Assembly: GCA_900316995.1 (NCBI GenBank)
Contig: ONEZ01000014.1
Location: forward strand, 1-55,776
Length of the DNA: 55,776 bases
Source: an uncultured Bacteroidales bacterium
Lineage (GTDB): Bacteria; Bacteroidota; Bacteroidia; Bacteroidales; Paludibacteraceae
Reading direction: 5' to 3'
The first letter of the stretch is position 1. Each line of letters starts with the position of its first letter. The translations under genes and the position numbers were made by a program. The notes beneath the pieces are model-generated. The model was not told where the DNA came from. It worked only from the letters and a program-made list of their open reading frames with translations, and made no database searches. Of this stretch, positions 1 to 8,380 are shown in pieces.

Positions 1-2400
1 CTGAGCGTTCTTAACTTCGTCCATCTTAACAGGGAACGGAACTGTGAATGCGTACCACTTGTCACGTTTCACGTTGTCAAACTGAACATCGATGTAGGCG
101 TCACCAAGTATGGTAAGGTTCTTATCATGCTCGTCATACTGGCCAGCCTTGTCAGGAGTAACCTCCAGACCAAAGTCCATAACCACGTTAACATCGCCGG
201 TAAGCTCAACATTACCAGTCTTTTTGATGTACAGGTTATTTATTTTGTGACCGTTACCATTGAAGTATATGTGCTTGTTTACAACCAAGTCTTGCTCCAC
301 GTCACCAAGAAGGTTGATGTTTGCGCCATCTTCTGCTTTGTCAACAGCATCTGTGAGTGTGCCGTAAACCACATTGCCGTGATCATCAACCACTTCTGCT
401 ACACCAGTGCCGGTATATCTATATGTTACAATTACTGTGTTTAACTTCTCTATAGTGAATTTTGCAGTTGCTGAAATATCAGCACCGTTAGCTATTATTG
501 TTTCAATCACGCAATCTTCTGGAAGTGAGTTTACTGCAATGGTAGCGGTTGAGCCTATGGCGTAAGATTTCTCGATGGCGTTCCACTTATCAGATGTGAT
601 ATTGTATGATACATCCTTGCTTCCCATTGGTCCGTTGACAGTTACAAGCATTGATGTGGTGTTTGTTGTGGCCGATATAGTTTCTGATACACTTTCCTCG
701 CCACCTCTTACGGCTTTCACATAGAATGTATAATCTGTTGCCTCGCTCAGAGATGTGAAATTGTATGTGCTTTCTGTAACACCGCTTGCTACTTTTTCTC
801 CATTTTTGAATATGGTGTAGGTGTCTGAACATTCCACCACATCCCATTCTATAGATATGTTGCTAATGCTGTTGTTCTCACTTACACTTGCAACGGGTTT
901 GTCAAGCCCTTTGAACTTATAATATACGGATGCGGTAGCAGGTGCAGTTATGGTAATAACGGCTGGATTTGTTTTATACTCATTGCTGCCAACCTTTATT
1001 TTGTCAAATACAGCGCATGAATTTGTACATGTGGCTGTTAAGGTGGCTTTGGAATTGTGGGCAAAAGATGTTTCACTCTGGTTCCACTTTCCGCTCTCTC
1101 CGCTAATAGTGTAATTTATATAACTTGCAAACTCACCTTCTTTTTCAACTGTAAGTTTTGAATATGTTTTTGCAGTTGCTTTGTCAGATAGGTCTGAGTC
1201 ATACTTAGCACCCACACCGCTTATGGCTTTTACCACAAATCCGTACTCTGTGTTTTGAGTTAGGTTTCCTACATGATAAGATGTGGTGGTCAGACCCTCT
1301 GCGATAGGAGTGTCTTGTCCGTAATAGTATAGGTTATAAGATTCAGCGCCTGTTACTTCATTCCATGATACTGTAATATCTTTCATTCCAGATGCTGTGG
1401 CGGTAACCTCTGGTTTTGCAAGCTTGGCCTCGCCTGAAACCTTGACTCTCTGATTGCCCACATATACGTAACCTGTGTGCAGACCAGGCAGAGTAGGGTT
1501 GAAGCTCACTGTTATGATTTGGTTGTCATTGTACTTACAATCATCATCGCTGCCTATTGATGTTGGGGTTACGCTGAACTGGTTGCTTGTGCAGGTTACA
1601 TCACCTTTATATGACGCCCACTTTGTGCCAAATGTTTTATCGGTCCAAGTGGAGCCTATGGTCTTAACGTCACCAAAGGAAATATCTGATTTATCCTTTA
1701 TCTCTGCATATTTGGCCTGAGTTATCTTGATATTTGTAACATCTATCTTACCCCAGTATTTAATTTTTATTGTGTTTTTATTGCTGGTGCATTGATAAGA
1801 GCATGTTCCCTTAAGACCGTGTTCAGTTGTGGACCAAACAGTTTCGTTGTTAACTATTAATTCTATTTTTCCTTCGAACCACAAAAATTTTGTAGCATTA
1901 TAGTCAAATGTAATAACAGGCAGGCGTCTTTTGCTATCCTTAACAATGACTGTTTCGCCTGATCTTATTCCAGTTATATCGTCATATTCATCATGGCAAT
2001 TTCCCACTGCAGGATCCTCGCCCTCCCATACAACATCATGTATATACTCGTTAGCTACATCGTTGGTGTTTATAATAGCCACTTTTATAACATTATGGCT
2101 TAACTCTACAGTGGCTTCTTGATAGGTTTGTACAGCCTTGCCGCTAAAAGACCTTGTCTCTTCTGTATAGGAGGTGCTACTTGTGTATTTACGCACCTTT
2201 ACGTCGTACCCTCCCCAGTATAAACCACTTGCTACAGAAAAGTGGAATTTTGTAGGGTTGCTTTTCCCATCCGGCAGTTTGTATTCGCGTGTTTTGCCTA
2301 CACCAAGTGCCTCGTCAGAGTCTCTTAAACCCTCGGTCCAAGCCCACGCATTTCCAACAAAAAGTAGTAAAGTAAAAAGAAGTGAGATAAATTTTTTCAT
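1..2400 (-). CDS. secreted fibronectin type III repeat protein, 3' part cut by the window edge
   Basis: An open frame of 800 codons starts at ATG 2400 and reads without a stop to base 1, so the C-terminus is missing. Residues 1-20 form a signal peptide (MKKFISLLFTLLLF then VGNAWA, cleavage after AWA). Two fibronectin type III-like domains are visible at about residues 328-402 (ends TEYGFVVKAISG) and 498-582 (ends YTFYVKAVRGGEE). Repeat-like beta segments follow, with a stretch near residues 660-720 (DAVDKAEDGANINLLGDV) typical of Bacteroidales surface or secreted proteins. The role is unknown: possibly adhesion, carbohydrate contact or a cargo of an export system whose C-terminal signal would lie off the window. 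I chose the frame because it alone stays open and carries a signal peptide; short plus-strand frames here are shadows. Confidence 0.85.
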   Translation of the reverse strand, partial: MKKFISLLFTLLLFVGNAWAWTEGLRDSDEALGVGKTREYKLPDGKSNPTKFHFSVASGLYWGGYDVKVRKYTSSTSYTEETRSFSGKAVQTYQEATVELSHNVIKVAIINTNDVANEYIHDVVWEGEDPAVGNCHDEYDDITGIRSGETVIVKDSKRRLPVITFDYNATKFLWFEGKIELIVNNETVWSTTEHGLKGTCSYQCTSNKNTIKIKYWGKIDVTNIKITQAKYAEIKDKSDISFGDVKTIGSTWTDKTFGTKWASYKGDVTCTSNQFSVTPTSIGSDDDCKYNDNQIITVSFNPTLPGLHTGYVYVGNQRVKVSGEAKLAKPEVTATASGMKDITVSWNEVTGAESYNLYYYGQDTPIAEGLTTTSYHVGNLTQNTEYGFVVKAISGVGAKYDSDLSDKATAKTYSKLTVEKEGEFASYINYTISGESGKWNQSETSFAHNSKATLTATCTNSCAVFDKIKVGSNEYKTNPAVITITAPATASVYYKFKGLDKPVASVSENNSISNISIEWDVVECSDTYTIFKNGEKVASGVTESTYNFTSLSEATDYTFYVKAVRGGEESVSETISATTNTTSMLVTVNGPMGSKDVSYNITSDKWNAIEKSYAIGSTATIAVNSLPEDCVIETIIANGADISATAKFTIEKLNTVIVTYRYTGTGVAEVVDDHGNVVYGTLTDAVDKAEDGANINLLGDVEQDLVVNKHIYFNGNGHKINNLYIKKTGNVELTGDVNVVMDFGLEVTPDKAGQYDEHDKNLTILGDAYIDVQFDNVKRDKWYAFTVPFPVKMDEVKNAQ

Positions 2401-2597
2401 GATTTATATATACATTTGTTTTATCCAACAAAATAGACATGTGGAATGTGGGTTTTGTAATTTGCTGAGAATCAAGCAAAACGCTCTTTGCCCCATTATT
2501 TTGGCGCAAAAGTAAATAAAAACAAATGTTAAATTATGGTTTGGAATGTTAATTTTCCTGAGAGGTGGGGTTTTTTAACATTTCACGTAGTAGAATG

Positions 2598-3173
2598 TTA
2601 CAATGATGTTACTGTTGTATTATTAAGTTGCAGCTCCAAATGCAGGTAGTTGTGGTCAAAGGCGCGTACCATGCGTGTGGGTCTGAACCCAAGGGAACTG
2701 TAGAGGCGTAGCGCATGAGGGTTCTTTGGACTGACAAGCAGAGTGGCTTTTTCAAAACCAAGAGCTTTGCCTTGCTCTATGGCGGCTGTTAGTAGCGCAC
2801 GGCCAATGCCTCTGTGGCGGAATTCATGGCTCACTGCCAGTGAATCAAGGTAGTATTCGCCAGCCTTGGTTTCATCGGCCATAGTGGAGAAGTCACATTT
2901 TATGCTATGCCCCACCTCACTGAAGGTCTTTACGCGCAGGGTGGAGTAGAGGGCGCCGTCGTATGAAATCATGATGCCGGCAGGCTGTCCGTCAACTTCT
3001 GCAATAAGGGTGTTCTCATAACTGTATAGAACATCTTCCATGGCGCAGACAGTGCTAAGTTTTTTTATGTCTGTATCCTTTGCATCGGCGATGCCAATAG
3101 CCCACAAAATGCGCTCTGCCATAAACAGGGCATCTTCTTTAACGGCTTTACGTATAGTTAACTGGTTGTTCAT
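2598..3173 (-). CDS. GNAT family N-acetyltransferase
   Basis: About 191 residues with the Gcn5-related acetyltransferase fold: a central LDSLAVSHEFRHRGIGRALL segment holds the acetyl-CoA-binding R-x-x-G-I-G-x-A motif, followed by a helix and the NPHALRLYSSLGF motif that closes the domain. The substrate cannot be told; the family acetylates amines of small molecules or proteins in the cytoplasm. The frame is open to ATG 3200, but a good -7 box (TAATTTTG on the minus strand, 3205-3198) would start transcription near 3191. That makes ATG 3173 (MNNQLTIRKAVKED) the better start. It is transcribed divergently from the aldo/keto reductase gene. Confidence 0.85.
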   Translation of the reverse strand: MNNQLTIRKAVKEDALFMAERILWAIGIADAKDTDIKKLSTVCAMEDVLYSYENTLIAEVDGQPAGIMISYDGALYSTLRVKTFSEVGHSIKCDFSTMADETKAGEYYLDSLAVSHEFRHRGIGRALLTAAIEQGKALGFEKATLLVSPKNPHALRLYSSLGFRPTRMVRAFDHNYLHLELQLNNTTVTSL

Positions 3174-3263
3174 AGAGCATTTGTCAGATTCTTCAAACAA
3201 AATTACTAAAAATTACTCATTTTTCACTAATTTTGGAGCACTTTCTTTTTTATTTGCAATTAC

Positions 3264-4187
3264 ATGAAAACAATAACGCTGAAACAGACCAGTACAAACG
3301 TGCCAGCCATAGCTATGGGCTGTATGCGCATAGCCGATAAGAGCATATCTGACGTGGAGAATTACATACGCCATTGCATGGGGTTAGGGCTTAATTTCTT
3401 TGACCATGCTGACATCTACGGTCGCGGCGTTTGTGAAGAGAAGTTTGGCACGGCGATGCGTAACATGGGCGTAAACCGTGAAGATATTTTTATTCAGTCA
3501 AAATGTTCCATTGTGCCGGGAGTAATGTACAATATGTCAAAAGATTACATACTCAATGCAGTAGATGGAATCCTCTCCCGCCTAAGGTGTGACTACCTTG
3601 ACTGCTTGCTGATGCACCGTCCTGATGCACTTGTGGAGCCAGAGGAGGTGGCGGAAGCGTTTGATATTCTGTACAGTAGCGGCAAGGTGCGCCATTTTGG
3701 AGTGTCGAACCATAAGCCCATGCAGATAGAAATTCTCAAGCGTTATGTGAAGCAGCCTATTGAGTTTAACCAGCTGCAGTTCAGTATTCCCGTGAGCGGC
3801 ATGGTGGCAAACGGTATTGAGGTGAATATGAACACAGAAGGCTCTATTGATCGTGACGGCAGCGTGCTTGACTACTCCCGTTTGCACGATATTACCATTC
3901 AGGCGTGGTCTCCGTTCCAGTATGGGCATTTTAGCGGAGTGTTTGTGGGTGACTATGAGCATTTTAACGGGCTTAACCAAGCCTTGCATCGTATGTCTGA
4001 AAAGTATAGTGTAACTCCCTCTGCCATAGCTGTGGCATGGATAATGCGTCACCCTGCCAGGATTCAGACCATTGTGGGAACCACTAATATAGGTAGAATA
4101 AATGATGTGGCTGCTGCTTGCTCTGTGAACCTTACAAGAGAAGAGTGGTATGAACTCTATATGCAGGCAGGACACCCGTTGCCGTAA
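3264..4187 (+). CDS. aldo/keto reductase, YdhF-like
   Basis: 307 residues of the AKR TIM-barrel family, NAD(P)H-dependent reduction of carbonyl compounds in the cytoplasm. The complete catalytic tetrad is visible: D47 and Y52 in FFDHADIYGRG, K80 in FIQSKC, and H118 in CLLMHRPD. The C-terminal IAVAWIMRHPARIQTIVGTTN segment is the cofactor-phosphate binding region. Overall it resembles the E. coli YdhF subgroup; the physiological substrate is unknown. It leads a plus-strand group with the Dabb and C_GCAxxG_C_C genes (gaps of 27 and 13 bases), so the three may be co-transcribed. A -7 box TAATTTTG lies at 3228-3235. Confidence 0.9.
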   Translation: MKTITLKQTSTNVPAIAMGCMRIADKSISDVENYIRHCMGLGLNFFDHADIYGRGVCEEKFGTAMRNMGVNREDIFIQSKCSIVPGVMYNMSKDYILNAVDGILSRLRCDYLDCLLMHRPDALVEPEEVAEAFDILYSSGKVRHFGVSNHKPMQIEILKRYVKQPIEFNQLQFSIPVSGMVANGIEVNMNTEGSIDRDGSVLDYSRLHDITIQAWSPFQYGHFSGVFVGDYEHFNGLNQALHRMSEKYSVTPSAIAVAWIMRHPARIQTIVGTTNIGRINDVAAACSVNLTREEWYELYMQAGHPLP

Positions 4188-4214
4188 GCTTAATAAATTC
4201 TAATATAAATAATT

Positions 4215-4520
4215 ATGGTAAAACATGTGATTTTATGGAAGTTCAAGGGAGATATTCCCGCAGAACAGAAAACTGAGATTAAAGAGGGTATTAAATCAGG
4301 GCTTGAAGGCCTGAAGGGCAAAGTATCTGGCATCGTGGAAATCAAGGTGAATATTAACGGCTTGGAGAGTTCTAACGCCGATGTCATGCTTGACTCCACT
4401 TTCACAGATTATGACAGTTTGAAGGCCTACTCGGTGAACCCGCTTCACGTGGAGGTGGCTAACACCAAGGTGCGCCCGTTTACTGAGGTGCGTTTATGTC
4501 TGGATTTTCCAATAGATTAA
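4215..4520 (+). CDS. Dabb (dimeric alpha/beta barrel) stress-responsive family protein
   Basis: 101 residues starting MVKHVILWKFK, the hallmark N-terminal strand of Dabb proteins, followed by an amphipathic helix (QKTEIKEGIKSGLEGLKGKV), a central strand pair and the LKAYSVNPLHVEVANTKVRPF segment with the conserved Y-x-x-(H/N)P-x-H pattern. These small proteins form dimeric ferredoxin-like barrels; no precise function is established for the bacterial members. It sits between an oxidoreductase and a cysteine-rich redox-type protein, which hints at a shared role in stress or redox chemistry, but that is inference only. Confidence 0.88.
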   Translation: MVKHVILWKFKGDIPAEQKTEIKEGIKSGLEGLKGKVSGIVEIKVNINGLESSNADVMLDSTFTDYDSLKAYSVNPLHVEVANTKVRPFTEVRLCLDFPID

Positions 4521-4533
4521 ATAATATACGTTT

Positions 4534-4974
4534 ATGACAAGAGAAGAGGCTGTACAAAGAGCCGTGGATAATTTTAAGCAGGGTTACGCCTGTTCACAAG
4601 CAGTGGTGTTAGCATTTGCAGATACCGTGGGTCTTGATGAAAAAACCGCCAAGCGTATATCGGGTACTTTTGGCGGTGGAATGGGGCGTTTACGTCAAAA
4701 GTGCGGTGCCCTTACCGGCTCCTTTATGATTTTAGGAATGGCTCAGGGATATGACCGTCCTGACGATATGGAAGGCAAGCTTGCCGTATATAAGAAGGTG
4801 CGCGAGCTCAACCGCCGTGTGGAAGATGAGTTTGGCACCTCCCAGTGCAATGAGCTGTTAATTAAATACTCTCAGCCGGAGCATGTTAAGGAACGTTCAC
4901 ATCATCAGGATATATGTGTGAAGATAGTGGCTGACGCCGCTGGCAAGCTTTACGATATGCTGCAGGAGGGCTGA
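4534..4974 (+). CDS. C_GCAxxG_C_C family (probable redox) protein
   Basis: 146 residues with the family signature: a first cysteine in GYACSQAVVLAF, then TFGGGMGRLRQKCGALTGSFM carrying G-G-G-x-G and C-G-A-x-x-G, and two later cysteines (TSQCNELL and HQDICVKIV). The family is defined by these conserved cysteines and glycines and is thought to bind metal or take part in redox reactions; no enzymatic activity is firmly assigned. It is the third gene of the 3264-4974 group and ends 8 bases from the stop of the convergent MFS gene. Confidence 0.88.
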   Translation: MTREEAVQRAVDNFKQGYACSQAVVLAFADTVGLDEKTAKRISGTFGGGMGRLRQKCGALTGSFMILGMAQGYDRPDDMEGKLAVYKKVRELNRRVEDEFGTSQCNELLIKYSQPEHVKERSHHQDICVKIVADAAGKLYDMLQEG

Positions 4975-4981
4975 CAGCCTG

Positions 4982-6154
4982 TTACTGCACCTGCTTACGG
5001 CCGTAACTGCGCCATACGTATGCAAAGAACCATACCACGCCTGCAAATGTAACCGCCCAGGCGCACCAGAATGAGGCGTGGTAGTTGAACGCTTGTGCCA
5101 ACGCTCCGCCACAGAGCACACCTAAGCCCACTCCCACATCCCAGGAGACTAACAGTGTGGAGTTTGCTGTGCCTCGGCGGCTGTTTGGTGCCAAGTTTAT
5201 AAACATATTCTGCACCGATGGAAACATTCTGCCGTTCCCAAGTCCTATTATAAGCGCCGATGTGTAGTACGCCCACTCTACATGCACTGTTGCAAAAATA
5301 AGGTATCCTATTAGTGACACCACCATTCCTATGCCTGCGTTCAGCCTGATAAGCCCCTTCCTTAATATTCTGGTGCCTGCAAGGCGTGAGAGAATAAGCC
5401 CTAATGCAAGCAGAAAGAAGAACAGTCCCGTGCCACCTATTATATTAAGCTCCTCCTTGGCGTATATGGCCACGTAGGTTGAAAGCACTCCCCATGATAG
5501 TCCAAAGCAGACCATGAGAATAGACTCGCTCCATGCACTCAGCAGGAAGAAACGGTCAAGTGAGATGGCGGGAAGCCCTTTCTGAGTCTCCCTCTTGGGA
5601 ATATCCACCGTGGTGTCTATAACAAAACCTGCAATGGCGAACAGCAGTGCAAGCACAAACAGCAGTGTGAAACTGCCTGTAAAATTAAGTATGTATATGG
5701 CCACTGTGGGTCCTATGGCGGTGGCTATGTTATTGGCAAGCCCGTAGTATGCTATGCCTTCTGTGCGGCGTGACGGCGCCAGCACATCTATAGCCACGGT
5801 GCTGTTAGCCACAGTGGTGGCTCCGAACGGCGCTCCGTGCAATGTGCGCACCACCGCAAAAAGCACAAGCGAGCCTGCCGCAAGATAGCCTGCAAAAAAC
5901 AGTGCGAATATGCTGTAGCATATAAGCAGCACCATCTTGCGTGGAAATGAATCCACTATGAATCCGCTGAAAGGACGTATGAGCAGTGCTGTTATGGTGT
6001 AGCCTGAAAGCACTATGCCAATGGTCTGCTTGTCTGCACCGTATGTTTCACTAAGATAGAGTGGAAACAGCGGCATAAGCAGCATGAAGGAGAAGAATAG
6101 CATGAAGTTTGCTATCCACACCTTAGTGTAATTGCTGTTCCATAGTTTTTCCAT
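4982..6154 (-). CDS. MFS transporter (drug/sugar efflux-like)
   Basis: 390 residues with about twelve hydrophobic segments. The loop after helix 2 carries the MFS motif A variant SGFIVDSFPRKMVLL, which marks it as a major facilitator secondary transporter in the inner membrane. The N-terminal half (FPLYLSETYGADKQTIGIVLSGYTI) and the later GNGRMFPSVQNMFINLAP segment look like the arabinose-efflux and multidrug-like branch; substrate unknown. A -7 box TAATTTTG on the minus strand (6166-6159) stands only four bases before the ATG, so the transcript would have almost no leader unless another promoter lies upstream. Confidence 0.88.
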   Translation of the reverse strand: MEKLWNSNYTKVWIANFMLFFSFMLLMPLFPLYLSETYGADKQTIGIVLSGYTITALLIRPFSGFIVDSFPRKMVLLICYSIFALFFAGYLAAGSLVLFAVVRTLHGAPFGATTVANSTVAIDVLAPSRRTEGIAYYGLANNIATAIGPTVAIYILNFTGSFTLLFVLALLFAIAGFVIDTTVDIPKRETQKGLPAISLDRFFLLSAWSESILMVCFGLSWGVLSTYVAIYAKEELNIIGGTGLFFFLLALGLILSRLAGTRILRKGLIRLNAGIGMVVSLIGYLIFATVHVEWAYYTSALIIGLGNGRMFPSVQNMFINLAPNSRRGTANSTLLVSWDVGVGLGVLCGGALAQAFNYHASFWCAWAVTFAGVVWFFAYVWRSYGRKQVQ

Positions 6155-6186
6155 GATGCAAAATTAGTGAAAAAATGTAAGAAAAG

Positions 6187-6218
6187 TTTGTGTATCAGAA
6201 AAAATAGCCGTATCTTCG
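6187..6218 (+). promoter_or_regulatory. promoter of rplM-rpsI
   Basis: TTTG at 6187-6190 and TATCTTCG at 6211-6218 with a 20-base gap fit the Bacteroidota sigma-ABfr pattern TTTG-N19/20-TAnnTTTG with one mismatch. This leaves a leader of about 120 bases before rplM; that leader could hold an autoregulatory site for L13 but I see no convincing structure. Confidence 0.6.
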
Positions 6219-6345
6219 CAGTCCGATTATTATTCTTTATAAGCTAAGCAGCTGATAATGAGTGTAAAGCATCTTTTTAGCCTAAGATGATTCCGGTTTA
6301 TGCGCATATTTTGGCTGTAGTTAAGAACAATAAAAATTAAAAAAA

Positions 6346-6801
6346 GTGGATACTTTAAGCTTTAAAACTGTTTCAGCTAACGCCGCTACCGTAACTAAAG
6401 AGTGGGTGGTGGTTGATGCAACCGACCAAATAATGGGTCGTCTTTGCTCTAAGGTTGCCAAACTTGCAAGAGGTAAGTACAAACCAAATTTCACTCCTCA
6501 TGTAGATTGCGGTGACAATGTTATTATCATCAATGCCGACAAAGTGAAAATGACCGGCAAGAAGTGGACAGACCAGATATCTTACACCTTTACAGGTTAT
6601 CCAGGTGGTCAGCGTGAGTGGAATCCTGCCAAATTGCAGGCAAAAGGCTCAAGAGCTTTCTTTGAGAAAGTGCTTAAGGGTATGCTCCCAAAAACAAAAC
6701 TCGGTGCCAAGATACTAAAGAACATTTATGTATATGACGGCCCAGAGCACCCACATCAGGCACAGAATCCAAAATCAATTGATATTAACGCTCTTAAATA
6801 A
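6346..6801 (+). CDS. rplM: 50S ribosomal protein L13
   Basis: 151 residues of L13, a 23S rRNA-binding protein needed early in large-subunit assembly. Family blocks are plain: WVVVDATDQIMGRLCSKVA at residues 20-38, GDNVIIINADKVKMTGKK, and the RAFFEKVLKGMLPKTKLG segment near the C-terminus. The start is GTG at 6346; no ATG lies upstream in frame close enough. rpsI follows after 8 bases, the almost universal rplM-rpsI pair. Confidence 0.97.
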   Translation: MDTLSFKTVSANAATVTKEWVVVDATDQIMGRLCSKVAKLARGKYKPNFTPHVDCGDNVIIINADKVKMTGKKWTDQISYTFTGYPGGQREWNPAKLQAKGSRAFFEKVLKGMLPKTKLGAKILKNIYVYDGPEHPHQAQNPKSIDINALK

Positions 6802-6809
6802 GGAATAAT

Positions 6810-7199
6810 ATGGAATATATAACAAATGCATTAGGTAGAAGAAAAGCCGCCATCGCTCGTGTTTATGTAGCTGAGGGTTCTGGCAATATCACCGTAAACG
6901 GTCGTGACCTTAAAGTATATTTTCCTTCCGGTATTCTGCAATATGTTGTTAAGCAACCTCTTGCAAAATTGGGCGTTGAGGGTAAGTATGATATTAAAGT
7001 AAATCTTAAGGGTGGTGGTAGCACTGGCCAGGCTGAGGCTCTCAGACTTGCTATTGCACGTGCTCTTGTGAAGATTGATCCAGAGAATAAGCCAGTGCTT
7101 AAGTCTGAAGGCTTTATGACTCGTGACCCACGTGAGGTTGAGCGTAAGAAGCCAGGTAGGCCAAAGGCACGTAAGCGCTTCCAGTTCTCTAAACGTTAA
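6810..7199 (+). CDS. rpsI: 30S ribosomal protein S9
   Basis: 129 residues of S9, whose C-terminal tail reaches the P-site tRNA anticodon. The N-terminal block NALGRRKAAIARVYV, the GGGSTGQAEALRLAIARAL core and the basic tail ending RKRFQFSKR (the final K-R is the conserved tRNA-contacting end) are all present. Second gene of the rplM-rpsI operon. A structured intergenic region separates it from rpsB. Confidence 0.97.
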   Translation: MEYITNALGRRKAAIARVYVAEGSGNITVNGRDLKVYFPSGILQYVVKQPLAKLGVEGKYDIKVNLKGGGSTGQAEALRLAIARALVKIDPENKPVLKSEGFMTRDPREVERKKPGRPKARKRFQFSKR

Positions 7200-7522
7200 T
7201 CATAACGGTCTTTTTACTCTATCCCTCTCAGTCATGTACCCACGTACACTCCTTCGAGCGATAGAAGCAAAAATCCTCGTTATTATAAATGTTTAGCTGA
7301 GTAATCAGTTCTCTTTGAAATTTTCCTCTCAAATAGACCCGCCGATGTCTTTCATCGGGGGTCTGAAATAGAGGATGCTGTATCTAAACCAATAAGACTT
7401 TTGGTTTTGTGGCTGTGGGAGTCTCCTAAACTCCTAAACTCCTAAACTCCTAAACTACTTATTGGTTGATATTATCCCAAAACAATATTAGAAAGATAAC
7501 AACAATTTAAAACTTAATTTTT
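7200..7522 (+). other. gene-free stretch before rpsB with stacked inverted repeats (candidate leader RNA)
   Basis: Non-coding, 323 bases. Three things stand out. First, a hairpin at 7325-7375: stem AGACCCGCCGATG (7335-7347) against CATCGGGGGTCT (7353-7364), extended by CCTCT/AGAGG across symmetric A-rich internal loops. Second, four exact copies of CTCCTAAA at 7423-7454. Third, a perfect 10-bp inverted repeat AACCAATAAG (7387-7396) and CTTATTGGTT (7458-7467) that brackets the octamer array. The array and brackets could shape a leader controlling rpsB-tsf, or terminate the rpsI transcript. No known riboswitch class is recognised. Confidence 0.5.
7423..7454. repeat. tandem octamer CTCCTAAA x4
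   Basis: Four exact head-to-tail copies in the rpsB leader. A close relative, alternating CTCCTTAA and CTCCTAAA, lies at 12319-12358 next to the topoisomerase gene. Confidence 0.9.
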
Positions 7523-8377
7523 ATGGCAAGAACAAATTTTCAAGATCTGCTTGACGCAGGTTGTCACTTTGGACACCTCACACGCAAGTGGAATCCAGCA
7601 ATGGCTCCTTACATCTTCATGGAGCACAATGGTATTCATATCATTGACCTTAACAAAACAGTAGTTAAAATTGACGAGGCTGCAAACGCTCTTGAGGCTA
7701 TGGCTAAGCAGGGCAAAAAGATTCTTTTTGTGGCTACTAAGAAACAGGCTAAGGAGATTATAGCTGAGAAGGCTTCTTCTGTAAACATGCCTTACATTAC
7801 AGAGCGTTGGGCTGGTGGTATGCTTACAAACTTCACCACTATCCGCAAGGCTGTTAAGAAGATGGCATCTATTGATAAGATGGCAACTGACGGTACTTTT
7901 GACAACCTCTCTAAGCGTGAGAAGCTTCAAATTTCACGTCAGCGTGAGAAACTGGAGAAGAACCTTGGCTCTATAGCAGACCTAACACGTCTTCCAGCTG
8001 CGCTTTTCGTAGTTGATATTGTAAAGGAGCACATCGCTGTTAAAGAGGCAAAACGCCTTGGCATACCTGTATTTGGTATAGTTGATACAAACTCTAACCC
8101 TAACGATGTTGATTTTGTAATCCCAGCTAACGACGATGCTTCAAAGTCAATAGACATTATTCTTGGTGCTGTGTGCGCAGCTATTGCTGAGGGTCTTCAG
8201 CAGCGCAAGATGGAGAAAGAGGCTGAGGCCGCCGATGCTGAGTCAGCTCCAGAGAAGAAGGAGAAGGGTGGTGCCGGCAAGCCAACTCGTAACCGTATAA
8301 AGAGAGGAAACGAGGGTGCTCTTAACAACGCCCTTGCAGATAAATATAAAACAGAATCTGAAAAAGAGGAGGAATAA
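7523..8377 (+). CDS. rpsB: 30S ribosomal protein S2
   Basis: 284 residues of S2, the last-joining small-subunit protein that anchors S1. Signature blocks are [72 protein letters not shown] and [21 protein letters not shown] lysine- and glutamate-rich tail after about residue 232 extends it beyond the E. coli length, common in Bacteroidota. It forms an operon with tsf, three bases downstream, and has a long structured leader upstream. Confidence 0.97.
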   Translation: MARTNFQDLLDAGCHFGHLTRKWNPAMAPYIFMEHNGIHIIDLNKTVVKIDEAANALEAMAKQGKKILFVATKKQAKEIIAEKASSVNMPYITERWAGGMLTNFTTIRKAVKKMASIDKMATDGTFDNLSKREKLQISRQREKLEKNLGSIADLTRLPAALFVVDIVKEHIAVKEAKRLGIPVFGIVDTNSNPNDVDFVIPANDDASKSIDIILGAVCAAIAEGLQQRKMEKEAEAADAESAPEKKEKGGAGKPTRNRIKRGNEGALNNALADKYKTESEKEEE

Positions 8378-8380
8378 TTT

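Noticed and set aside
127-444. Plus-strand open frames across the first 2.4 kb
   Set aside because: They lie opposite a continuous minus-strand frame with a signal peptide and FN3 domains, and have no recognisable content.
6225-6345. Structured L13 autoregulatory leader before rplM
   Set aside because: The leader exists by promoter position, but I could not find a convincing stem-loop in it.
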